This document shows, one piece after another, positions 36,684 to 42,582 of a stretch of DNA of 42,582 nt (its first letter is position 1; each line of letters starts with the position of its first letter). The notes below the pieces were generated by a model. The model ran no database searches. It was given only the letters and a program-made list of their open reading frames with translations, and was not told the origin of the DNA. The stretch spans positions 1 through 42,582 of the forward strand of contig NZ_KB899286.1 of assembly GCF_000378145.1 (NCBI RefSeq), written 5' to 3'. This DNA comes from Saccharibacillus kuerlensis DSM 22868. GTDB taxonomy: Bacteria; Bacillota; Bacilli; Paenibacillales; Paenibacillaceae. The position numbers and the translations under genes are program-made.

Positions 36684-37937
36684 TTAGGCGCTCTCTTCCC
36701 GCTTTTTATCTTTGGCGCCAAGTTCCGGAACAACCTTTTCCTTGACGACTTTCTCGGTAATGACACATTCTGTCACATCGTCGCGCGAAGGCACTTCATA
36801 CATGACGTCGAGCATCAGTCCCTCAATGATCGCTCTCAGACCACGGGCACCCGTGTTGCGCTTGATCGCTTCTTCCGCAATAGCAAGCAGTGCCGCATCT
36901 TCGAAGACCAGATTAACGTTGTCCATTTCAAGCAGCTTCTTATACTGCTTGGTCAGAGCGTTTTTCGGCTCGGACAGGATACGAACCAATGTCTCTTCGT
37001 CCAGCGGAGCCAGAGTCGAGATAACCGGCAGACGGCCTACAAACTCCGGAATAAGACCGAACTTGAGCAGATCCTCCGGAAGTGCCATCATCAGGTATTC
37101 GCCTGCTTTAAGCTCGCGTTGACCTTCGCCTTCCGCATTGAAGCCGATGACTTTTTTGCCGATACGACGCTTGATCAGCTGCTCAAGACCATCAAAGGCT
37201 CCGCCGCAGATGAACAGAATGTTTGTTGTATCGATCTGGATAAATTCCTGATGTGGGTGTTTGCGTCCGCCCTGCGGAGGAACGGAAGCGACAGTACCCT
37301 CAAGAATTTTCAACAGGGCCTGCTGTACGCCTTCACCCGATACATCGCGCGTAATCGAAGGATTCTCTGACTTGCGGGCTACTTTATCGATTTCATCGAT
37401 ATAGATAATGCCGCGTTCGGCTTTTTCCACATCGTAATCGGCAGCTTGAATCAGTTTGAGCAGAATGTTCTCTACGTCTTCGCCGACATAGCCGGCTTCC
37501 GTAAGGGAAGTCGCATCCGCAATGGCAAACGGAACATTCAGAATACGGGCCATCGTCTGCGCAAGCAGCGTTTTACCCGAACCTGTAGGTCCGATCAGCA
37601 TAATGTTACTCTTCGACAATTCGACGTCTTCCGACTTGCTCTGCGCATTTACGCGCTTATAGTGATTGTACACGGCAACGGACAGCGATTTTTTCGCTTG
37701 TTCCTGACCGATAACATACTGGTCGAGAATTGCGCGGATTTCCTGAGGCTTAGGAATATCTTTCAGATCTACTTCTTCTTCATGGCCCAGTTCTTCTTCG
37801 ACAATCTCCGTGCACAGTTCGATGCATTCATCACAGATGTATACGCCGGGTCCGGCAACCAGCTTGCGTACTTGCTCCTGCGTTTTACCACAGAAGGAGC
37901 ACTTCAGCTGACCTTTTTCTTCATTAAATTTAAACAT
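36684..37937 (-). CDS. clpX: ATP-dependent Clp protease ATP-binding subunit ClpX
   Basis: ClpX unfolds tagged proteins and feeds them to ClpP. The 417-residue protein has the N-terminal zinc-binding domain ([11 protein letters not shown] and [10 protein letters not shown], residues about 12-45), the AAA+ module with Walker [13 protein letters not shown] and Walker [10 protein letters not shown], sensor regions and the IGF-type ClpP loop ([14 protein letters not shown]). It lies 19 bases downstream of clpP, with GAAGGGG before the ATG, so clpP-clpX are probably cotranscribed; in B. subtilis clpX follows tig and clpP is elsewhere. Confidence 0.97.
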   Translation of the reverse strand: MFKFNEEKGQLKCSFCGKTQEQVRKLVAGPGVYICDECIELCTEIVEEELGHEEEVDLKDIPKPQEIRAILDQYVIGQEQAKKSLSVAVYNHYKRVNAQSKSEDVELSKSNIMLIGPTGSGKTLLAQTMARILNVPFAIADATSLTEAGYVGEDVENILLKLIQAADYDVEKAERGIIYIDEIDKVARKSENPSITRDVSGEGVQQALLKILEGTVASVPPQGGRKHPHQEFIQIDTTNILFICGGAFDGLEQLIKRRIGKKVIGFNAEGEGQRELKAGEYLMMALPEDLLKFGLIPEFVGRLPVISTLAPLDEETLVRILSEPKNALTKQYKKLLEMDNVNLVFEDAALLAIAEEAIKRNTGARGLRAIIEGLMLDVMYEVPSRDDVTECVITEKVVKEKVVPELGAKDKKREESA

Positions 37938-37956
37938 CTAACCACCCCTTCGAGGT

Positions 37957-38547
37957 TTAAGAATTAATCGGTCGCTCAAGAATTTTGTCGATCAGTCCAT
38001 AAGACTTCGCTTCTTCGGCACTCATGAAGAAGTCGCGGTCTGTGTCCCGCTCGATTTTCTCAAGGGGCTGACCTGTCGTATCCACATAAATCTGGTTCAG
38101 CTTCCGCTTGGTCTTGATGATCCAATCTGTATGAATCAAAATGTCCGAAGCTTGACCGCTGACACCGCCAAGCGGCTGGTGAATCATGACTTCGCTGTTC
38201 GGAAGCGCAAAGCGCTTACCCGGTGCTCCGGCCGTCAGCAGAAGTGATCCCATGCTTGCCGCCATACCAACACAGATCGTGGATACATCCGGCTTAATGT
38301 ATTGCATTGTATCATATATACCCATGCCCGCAGTTACAGAACCACCGGGGGAATTAATGTACAAATAGATGTCTTTCTCGGGATCTTCCGCTGCCAAAAA
38401 CAGCAGTTGAGCGATGATCAGATTGGCTACATGATCGTCGATCGCATCGCCAAGCAAAATAATCCGGTCCTTGAGCAGTCTCGAATAAATATCGTAAGAA
38501 CGCTCACCGCGGCTCGTTGATTCAATAACTGTAGGGACTAAATTCAT
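37957..38547 (-). CDS. clpP: ATP-dependent Clp protease proteolytic subunit ClpP
   Basis: ClpP forms the 14-subunit proteolytic chamber used by ClpX, ClpC and ClpE. The 196-residue product has the catalytic triad at the standard places: Ser98 (VGMAASMGS), His123 (MIHQPLGG) and Asp172 (DTDRDFF). GAGAGG precedes the ATG. It stands between tig and clpX, an arrangement common in many bacteria. A palindromic element lies in its leader (38582-38612). Confidence 0.98.
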   Translation of the reverse strand: MNLVPTVIESTSRGERSYDIYSRLLKDRIILLGDAIDDHVANLIIAQLLFLAAEDPEKDIYLYINSPGGSVTAGMGIYDTMQYIKPDVSTICVGMAASMGSLLLTAGAPGKRFALPNSEVMIHQPLGGVSGQASDILIHTDWIIKTKRKLNQIYVDTTGQPLEKIERDTDRDFFMSAEEAKSYGLIDKILERPINS

Positions 38548-38581
38548 GCGATCAACCTCTCTTTCATCAGGGCATTATCTT

Positions 38582-38612
38582 AAAGCAAATTGATCTTGAT
38601 CGACTTTGCTTT
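38582..38612. promoter_or_regulatory. Palindromic element in the clpP leader
   Basis: AAAGCAAA (38582-38589) and TTTGCTTT (38605-38612) are perfect inverted repeats. Between them sits a second dyad, GATC TT GATC in plus reading. It lies between the clpP -10 and ribosome site, so it could be an operator or an RNA stem. On the minus strand it contains AGTCGAT CAA GATCAAT, which shares the spacing but only about 10 of 14 positions with the CtsR heptad repeat. Confidence 0.5.
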
Positions 38613-38626
38613 TATCGTACTCTTCT

Positions 38627-38655
38627 AGTTTACCATTTTCAAATGCCAATGTCAT
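38627..38655 (-). promoter_or_regulatory. Probable clpP promoter
   Basis: Minus-strand reading: -35 ATGACA (38650-38655), a 17-base spacer and -10 TAAACT (38627-38632). It lies downstream of the tig terminator, so clpP-clpX have their own transcript. Confidence 0.55.
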
Positions 38656-38717
38656 TTTTCAGCGAAACAATTCACACACTGGGCCGAAACCCAATGAAGA
38701 AAACCTGATTTTTGCAT

Positions 38718-38762
38718 AAAAAAACAAAAGGACAAGGCACGCATAAGATCATACGTGCCTTG
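38718..38762 (-). terminator. Terminator of tig
   Basis: Minus-strand reading: stem CAAGGCACGTAT / ATGCGTGCCTTG with a short loop, then TCC and two T-runs (TTTT, then TTTTTTT). It lies about 30 bases after the tig stop. Confidence 0.88.
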
Positions 38763-38794
38763 CCTATGCAAGTCAAGCTATTCGCTTTTGCCTA

Positions 38795-40111
38795 TTACTC
38801 GGCAGACTCTTCGGCCGAAACCGCAACTTCCTTACTGTTTTCCAGCAGGAACTCGATTGTTTTGCGCAGAGTAATTTCGTCGTTCAATCCGGAAAGCGAA
38901 CCGTTCGCTCCCAGGATGCCGCGAATTTCCTCTACGCTGCGTTTGTACATGTCAGCCATCGTCTGCAATTCTTTTTCAACATCCTCTTCGGAAGCCGAAA
39001 TGTTTGCATCCTTCGCGATCGCTTCCAGTACCAGGTTGTTGCGTACGCGTTTCTCGGCATCGGACTTCATCTGTTCACGCAGATCTTCAGCCGTTTGACC
39101 GGAGAAGCTTGTGTACATTTCCAAATTCATGCCTTGTTGGCGCAGACGGTTGTCGAAGTCGCGCATCATGTTCTCAACTTCGCTTTCAACCATTGCTTCC
39201 GGAACTTCAACTTCCGCATTTGCTGCTACGGCTTCAACAACTGCGTTTTCACGCGCTGCGTTGCTTTCGTTTTGTTTGCGGTCGGTGATTTGTTTTTTCA
39301 GATCTTCCTTGTACTCTTCCAACGTTTCAAATTCGCTTACGTCTTTGGCGAACTCGTCGTCCAGCTCAGGAAGCTGTTTGCGCTTGATTTCATGCAGTTT
39401 TACTTTGAAGACAGCTTCTTTGCCAGCCAGTTCGGCAGCATGGTAAGCTTCCGGGAATGTTACGGTAACGTCCTTCGAATCGCCTGTGGACATTCCGACA
39501 ACCTGCTCTTCAAATCCAGGAATGAACGAACCCGATCCCAGTTCCAGAGAATAGTTCTCTGCTTTTCCGCCTTCGAAAGCTTCGTCGCCTACGTATCCGT
39601 CGAAATCGATGGATACTGTGTCGCCGTTAGCTGCCGCTTCTTCGTCTACGACGATCAGCTCGGCATGGCGGCTTTGCAGACGTTCCAGTTCGGATGCGAT
39701 TTCTTCGTCCGTTACGCTGATTTCGGATACAGGCACTTCCACGCCTTTGTATTCGCCCAGTTTCACTTCCGGTTTAACCGTAACTTTCGCTTTGAATTTC
39801 AGCGACTGGCCTTTGCCGAACTGCTCGATATCGATTTCAGGACGATCAACTGGGAAGATCCCAGCTTCTTCTACTGCTTCGCCATAAGCTTCTGGCAGCA
39901 AAATATCAATTGCATCATTGTACAGACTTTCTACGCCAAAGCGAGCTTCAAAAATAGACCGCGGCACTTTGCCTTTGCGGAAGCCCGGAACGCTGGCTTT
40001 CTTTACGACCTTTTGAAATGCTTTATCAAGCGCAGACGCTACGCGTTCCGCTTCTACTTCGACTTCAAGAACACCAAGGTTCTTCTCCGTTTTTTCCCAA
40101 CTTGCTTTCAT
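38795..40111 (-). CDS. tig: Trigger factor
   Basis: Trigger factor is the ribosome-bound chaperone and peptidyl-prolyl isomerase that meets nascent chains. The 438-residue product has the N-terminal ribosome-binding domain with the signature loop (GFRKGKVPRSIFEARFG, about 43-60), an FKBP-type isomerase domain (about 160-245; DTVSIDFDGYVGDEAFEGG and FIPGFEEQVVGM) and a long helical chaperone domain to the end. GGAGGGG lies upstream of the ATG. The gene order ysoA-tig-clp is conserved with Bacillus. Confidence 0.97.
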   Translation of the reverse strand: MKASWEKTEKNLGVLEVEVEAERVASALDKAFQKVVKKASVPGFRKGKVPRSIFEARFGVESLYNDAIDILLPEAYGEAVEEAGIFPVDRPEIDIEQFGKGQSLKFKAKVTVKPEVKLGEYKGVEVPVSEISVTDEEIASELERLQSRHAELIVVDEEAAANGDTVSIDFDGYVGDEAFEGGKAENYSLELGSGSFIPGFEEQVVGMSTGDSKDVTVTFPEAYHAAELAGKEAVFKVKLHEIKRKQLPELDDEFAKDVSEFETLEEYKEDLKKQITDRKQNESNAARENAVVEAVAANAEVEVPEAMVESEVENMMRDFDNRLRQQGMNLEMYTSFSGQTAEDLREQMKSDAEKRVRNNLVLEAIAKDANISASEEDVEKELQTMADMYKRSVEEIRGILGANGSLSGLNDEITLRKTIEFLLENSKEVAVSAEESAE

Positions 40112-40284
40112 ATTAAGTATTCCCCTCCAACAATTAGCTATCAGTAAGTGAATTTATCATACTACTTCCACGTTCGCAATAACCATTCCATCATAACCAA
40201 ATTCCCTACGGATTTCAAGCGTCGATGCCGATACAGCGCCAAAGGGGAGGCTTTCTGTCAAAAAAACAACCAGTTTTCCGTCCC

Positions 40285-41211
40285 TTATCGTTTCGAGCCT
40301 CCGCGAGAGAATACCCGGAGAGACCGTTCTGCCCGTTCACAGCGAAAACGCAGCTCCCCCGTAATACCGTAAGCCTCACGGATTTGTTCCGCCCGGCCTG
40401 CCCCTTCCAGGGTTTCGGATGCTTGGGCATGCAAAGCTGCAGCCCAGGCATCCAATTCGCTTTCTTCGCCTCGGACCAGGTTAACGTAGTCGGCTGTTCC
40501 GTAAGCCGCCATCATAAACTGCATCCACAGCTCGCGTGCGAAATAAAACAGCGAGGGATCGCCGCTGTCTGCTTGATCGGCGACCCGCTCCAGTACCTCG
40601 TCTACCGCAGGCGGGAAGTCCGCCGGTTCCAACGGGGTTCGTTCGATCTCCAGCTCCAGCGGGATTCCGTCGCGCAGCATGGGAATTACCCCCGAAACAC
40701 CTCGGCGCTTCAGGGTCTGAAGCACACGAAATTGAATCAGCGGATGCAGGTCTCCGGTCTCCAACCAATGCTTTAGCCGGACATCCGTCTCGGGATCGTC
40801 AAGGTACGCCAGCTGTTCCATGGCAATCTGTCCCCGCTCTGTCAGCGGCTGCTCCATTGCTCTTTGGAGAAGCTCACGTTCATAGCCTTCGTTCTCTTGC
40901 TTCTTCTCCAACGTACGCCGTCTAAGCGCCTGCGCTTCGCTCTCCACCTCTTGCCCAGCCAATACCGCCTCATTGTTATAAGCATCTGTGGCACCGCCCG
41001 GAAAAGCAACACGAAGCCATTCGAGCAGCGTGTTCCATTCTTCCCGCCGCTGCTCGTTCTGTCCTTCGCAGCCAAGCAGAAATTCCAGTGTCTCTATCGC
41101 TTCGCCGTAACGCTCGGTTTCCAACAACCGGGTAATCTGCTTCTGGTAATGATCCAGCGTTTTTGGCAGCAGAACAACGCCGCCTTTGCCTTTTTTGTGT
41201 GTGGGATCGAT
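40285..41211 (-). CDS. YsoA-like TPR/DUF3196-type protein, apparently starting at an AUC codon
   Basis: A helical soluble protein upstream of tig, as YsoA in Bacillus; function unknown. The conventional open frame starts at a TTG (41127, 280 residues) with no ribosome site. The same frame stays open 28 codons further to an ATC at 41211, and AAGGAG lies nine bases before that ATC, the ideal distance; the codon before it is CCT and the one before that a TGA stop. The added segment reads as protein (IDPTHKKGKGG, VVLLPKTLDHYQKQITRLLE) and runs smoothly into the first helix repeat (ETERYGEAIETLEFLL). I therefore annotate 308 residues with an AUC start, the alternative being a sequence error for ATG. 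Confidence 0.75.
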   Translation of the reverse strand: MDPTHKKGKGGVVLLPKTLDHYQKQITRLLETERYGEAIETLEFLLGCEGQNEQRREEWNTLLEWLRVAFPGGATDAYNNEAVLAGQEVESEAQALRRRTLEKKQENEGYERELLQRAMEQPLTERGQIAMEQLAYLDDPETDVRLKHWLETGDLHPLIQFRVLQTLKRRGVSGVIPMLRDGIPLELEIERTPLEPADFPPAVDEVLERVADQADSGDPSLFYFARELWMQFMMAAYGTADYVNLVRGEESELDAWAAALHAQASETLEGAGRAEQIREAYGITGELRFRCERAERSLRVFSRGGSKR

Positions 41212-41269
41212 AGGTCACCCCTCCTTAGCGTCCAGCCAGCTTCCGCTCGCAAGATCTTTATGAGGCTAA

Positions 41270-41278
41270 ATTATATCA
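41270..41278 (-). promoter_or_regulatory. Extended -10 element for the ysoA-like gene
   Basis: On the minus strand TGATATAAT, a TGn extended -10 with a perfect hexamer, lies about 60 bases before the proposed start. No good -35 at 17 bases. It is divergent from the tRNA promoter at 41381. Confidence 0.55.
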
Positions 41279-41380
41279 TATTCATTACCCTTGCGCTTGA
41301 AGTGAAAAAGCGGAATTAAAAAGCATAAGATGTAAGAAAAATATCTCGTTATTTATTGAAGAGGTTTTTTCTAAAAAAAC

Positions 41381-41409
41381 TTGCACTAACCAAGCATTTA
41401 TGATATATT
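41381..41409 (+). promoter_or_regulatory. Promoter of the tRNA-Arg gene
   Basis: Plus strand: -35 TTGCAC (41381-41386), 17-base spacer, -10 TATATT (41404-41409), about 27 bases before the tRNA 5' end. An A/T-rich stretch precedes it. Confidence 0.8.
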
Positions 41410-41435
41410 AATTTCTGTTCTGTTTTTCACTTCTT

Positions 41436-41509
41436 GTCCCAGTAGCTCAGTTGGATAGAGCATGCGCCTTCTAAGCGCACGGTCGGGGGTTCGAATCCCT
41501 CCTGGGACG
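41436..41509 (+). tRNA. tRNA-Arg, anticodon TCT
   Basis: A complete cloverleaf: acceptor GTCCCAG/CTGGGAC, D arm GCTC...GAGC, anticodon stem TGCGC/GCGCA with loop CTTCTAA (anticodon TCT at 41470-41472, reading AGA), and T arm GGGGG-TTCGAAT-CCCTC (one G-T pair). The discriminator base is G. CCA is not encoded. It is the only clear plus-strand gene here and has its own promoter and terminator. I saw no integrase or repeated copy of its 3' end, so no sign that it serves as an attachment site. Confidence 0.97.
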
Positions 41510-41519
41510 TAAAAGTAAA

Positions 41520-41546
41520 GGCTCTCCCTCTGGGAGAGCCTTTTTT
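41520..41546 (+). terminator. Terminator of tRNA-Arg
   Basis: Plus strand: perfect stem GGCTCTCCC / GGGAGAGCC with a three-base loop, then six T, ten bases after the tRNA. Confidence 0.92.
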
Positions 41547-41617
41547 GTTCCTATTTGATATTCAAATTGACATTCAAACTTAGCATTCAAAACAAACCGC
41601 TTCTTGCTCACCCAAAA

Positions 41618-41655
41618 GACCGCCTCAATTCGGAATAAACCGAATTGAGGCGGTC
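41618..41655. terminator. Bidirectional terminator between convergent tRNA-Arg and the stalk-domain gene
   Basis: A 16-bp perfect stem (GACCGCCTCAATTCGG and its complement) with a six-base loop AATAAA. In the minus reading it is followed by TTTT, in the plus reading by TTTAATTT. It lies 21 bases after the stop of the minus-strand gene. Between it and the tRNA terminator (41547-41617) there are only three degenerate ATTCAAA repeats. Confidence 0.85.
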
Positions 41656-41675
41656 TTTAATTTGGCAGCCTTTCA

Positions 41676-42257
41676 TTATCGCAGCGTTGGCGGCTTGGGC
41701 GGTGTCGGAACGGTTGGACCGGAAGGGCCCGGTGGCGACACTGGAGGCTGGAATGGCCGGGAAGGCATCGTTGTCGAACCTCCGCTTCCGGATTCATTTT
41801 CTTTGGTTAGCATCACTCGGTTGCCATTTTGATCCCACTGCAGCTCGGCATCGAACAGATCGGCGGCGGCTCGGACAGGGATCATGGTCTTGTTTCCGTA
41901 GAGCAGCGGTGCGGCATTCATACGGATAGTTTCCCCGTTTTGTCTGGCATTCGCGCTGCCAAGCGTCAGCACATACGTGTCGTTTTCTCTCCCATCTTTA
42001 ATGGTCACCGTACGCCGGGTTTTATCATATCGAAAGGTGTAGCTGCCGAGCGCCCGAAGATCAGTCAGCGTCAAATAAGTAACGCCATTGCGGACCAGTA
42101 CATCTCCCGACGTTATTCTCCCGTTTATGTACACAGTGGGATCGGGCTTTGCAGCCAGAGCCTCTGATGGAACTGCTGCGAGCGGCACAATCAGTCCGGC
42201 AGCGGCCAAAGTCAGCACTGCGGTCTGAGCGATTTTCTTCATGCGAAATCCCCTCAT
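41676..42257 (-). CDS. Secreted copper-amine-oxidase N-terminal-like (stalk domain) protein
   Basis: A 193-residue exported protein. Residues 1-36 are a signal peptide (basic start, hydrophobic core, cut after ALA-A). The middle carries a copper amine oxidase N-like stalk domain: VYINGRITSGDVLV, NGVTYLTLTDLRAL, and the typical MIPVRAAADLFDAELQWD segment. The last 35 residues are a Pro/Ser/Gly-rich tail, probably a flexible wall-spanning end. No catalytic domain follows, so it is not an oxidase; these modules are widespread in Paenibacillus surface proteins with unknown roles. The ATG at 42257 is chosen because AGGAGG lies seven bases upstream. Codons at 42275 and 42242 are alternatives. Confidence 0.85.
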   Translation of the reverse strand: MRGFRMKKIAQTAVLTLAAAGLIVPLAAVPSEALAAKPDPTVYINGRITSGDVLVRNGVTYLTLTDLRALGSYTFRYDKTRRTVTIKDGRENDTYVLTLGSANARQNGETIRMNAAPLLYGNKTMIPVRAAADLFDAELQWDQNGNRVMLTKENESGSGGSTTMPSRPFQPPVSPPGPSGPTVPTPPKPPTLR

Positions 42258-42352
42258 CACTTCTCCTCCTCTCATTATATCGATTCTTAACCGGGATGCG
42301 CGGTCTCTAATCCCTGATCACGAAGATTAGCTTCCGGAGGAAAAGCAACGCC

Positions 42353-42392
42353 AAAAAGCCGCCCTCCGCCGCAAAATGCGGCAGAAGACGGC
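42353..42392 (-). terminator. Terminator of the partial gene at the right edge
   Basis: Minus-strand reading: a 15-bp stem (GCCGTCTTCTGCCGC with GCGGCGGAGGGCGGC, fully paired when G-T pairs are allowed) with a TTTT-type apical loop, then five T. The wobble pairs exist only in the minus-strand RNA, which fixes its direction. Confidence 0.85.
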
Positions 42393-42462
42393 ATGGCAAA
42401 CAAGAAGATTTCGATAATAAACCATACATTTTAGAAATGTCTACCGAAGTCAGGCCTGCTTC

Positions 42463-42582
42463 TTAATTAACTTCTTTTTCAGAGGCGTTGTTGGTCGCTT
42501 CAGGCGCATAGAACGTACCTTCAACTTCGACGATGTCGTCTTGGTTCAAGCGGTCCACTTCCACAATTGTACGCGGCGGGTA
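42463..42582 (-). CDS. RidA (YjgF/L-PSP) family protein, C-terminal 39 residues only
   Basis: The gene enters from the right edge. The visible end reads YPPRTIVEVDRLNQDDIVEV followed by EGTFYAPE and a polar tail. The pattern P-x-R-T/S-x-V-x-V-x-R-L ... V-E-x-E is that of the end of RidA-type deaminases, where the arginine binds the imine substrate carboxylate. RidA hydrolyses reactive 2-aminoacrylate made by PLP enzymes. The tail of about 12 residues after FYAPE is longer than usual. Because most of the gene is missing, the family call is moderate. Confidence 0.6.
   Translation of the reverse strand, partial: YPPRTIVEVDRLNQDDIVEVEGTFYAPEATNNASEKEVN

Noticed and set aside
38582-38612. A standard CtsR operator before clpP
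   Set aside because: The spacing fits but only about 10 of 14 consensus positions match; kept as a palindromic element of unknown function.
40112-40284. Terminator after the ysoA-like gene
   Set aside because: A seven-T run exists on the minus strand near 40259-40266, but no convincing hairpin precedes it.
41436-41509. tRNA-Arg as an integration site of a genomic island
   Set aside because: No integrase, no duplicated tRNA end and no phage-like gene in the window.

Overview
The window is a stretch of low-GC Gram-positive (Firmicutes) chromosome, most probably from the family Paenibacillaceae (Paenibacillus, Saccharibacillus or a relative). The gene order is that of the Bacillus core (ysoA-tig-clpP-clpX ... 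lon-engB ... hemA-X-C-D-B-L ... valS-folC ... maf-radC-mreBCD-minCD ... rplU-prp-rpmA-spo0B-obg-pheB ... pheA). The L27 leader and Prp protease, a T-box in front of valS, and the 5' end of a 16S rRNA gene fit the same placement. The genus is inference from gene order and sequence flavour. Every protein gene and the rRNA read on the minus strand. The only clear plus-strand gene is a tRNA-Arg near the right end.

From right to left, which is the direction of transcription: the 3' end of a probable RidA-family gene with its terminator; a secreted copper-amine-oxidase-N-like (stalk domain) protein; tRNA-Arg(TCT) on the opposite strand; a protein-quality block (ysoA-like TPR protein, trigger factor, ClpP, ClpX); ispG of the MEP isoprenoid pathway; Lon protease and the ribosome-assembly GTPase EngB; an uncharacterised 195-residue protein; a tetrapyrrole operon hemA-hemX-sirC-hemC-cobA/hemD-hemB-hemL that makes uroporphyrinogen III and also carries the two enzyme activities that lead to sirohydrochlorin, with an RluA-family pseudouridine synthase at its end; valS under T-box control followed by folC and murC; the division and shape block maf-radC-mreB-mreC-mreD-minC-minD; rng (RNase G); the L21/L27 ribosomal operon with the Prp processing protease; spo0B-obg; an amino-acid operon pheB-hom-thrB-pheA (threonine and phenylalanine branches); then tandem rRNA promoters and the start of 16S rRNA.

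The most unusual part is the long 3' untranslated region of obg (about 4621-5160). It contains seven tandem 43-bp units, each able to fold into the same two-part hairpin. The divergent copies keep pairing through compensatory base changes, and one pair is kept only as G-U in the RNA sense of obg. Further perfect inverted repeats lie between this array and the obg stop, and a canonical terminator closes it. Other points worth a second look: a likely AUC start codon for the ysoA-like gene, a Spo0B with added N-terminal membrane segments, absence of spoIVFA/spoIVFB, lonB and comC from places where some relatives carry them, a palindromic element in the clpP leader, and a short orphan reading frame with a CxxC motif in front of maf.

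Method limits: everything was read by eye. Promoter, terminator and hairpin calls are sequence matches without folding energies, and family names come from recognisable motifs and gene order without database searches.
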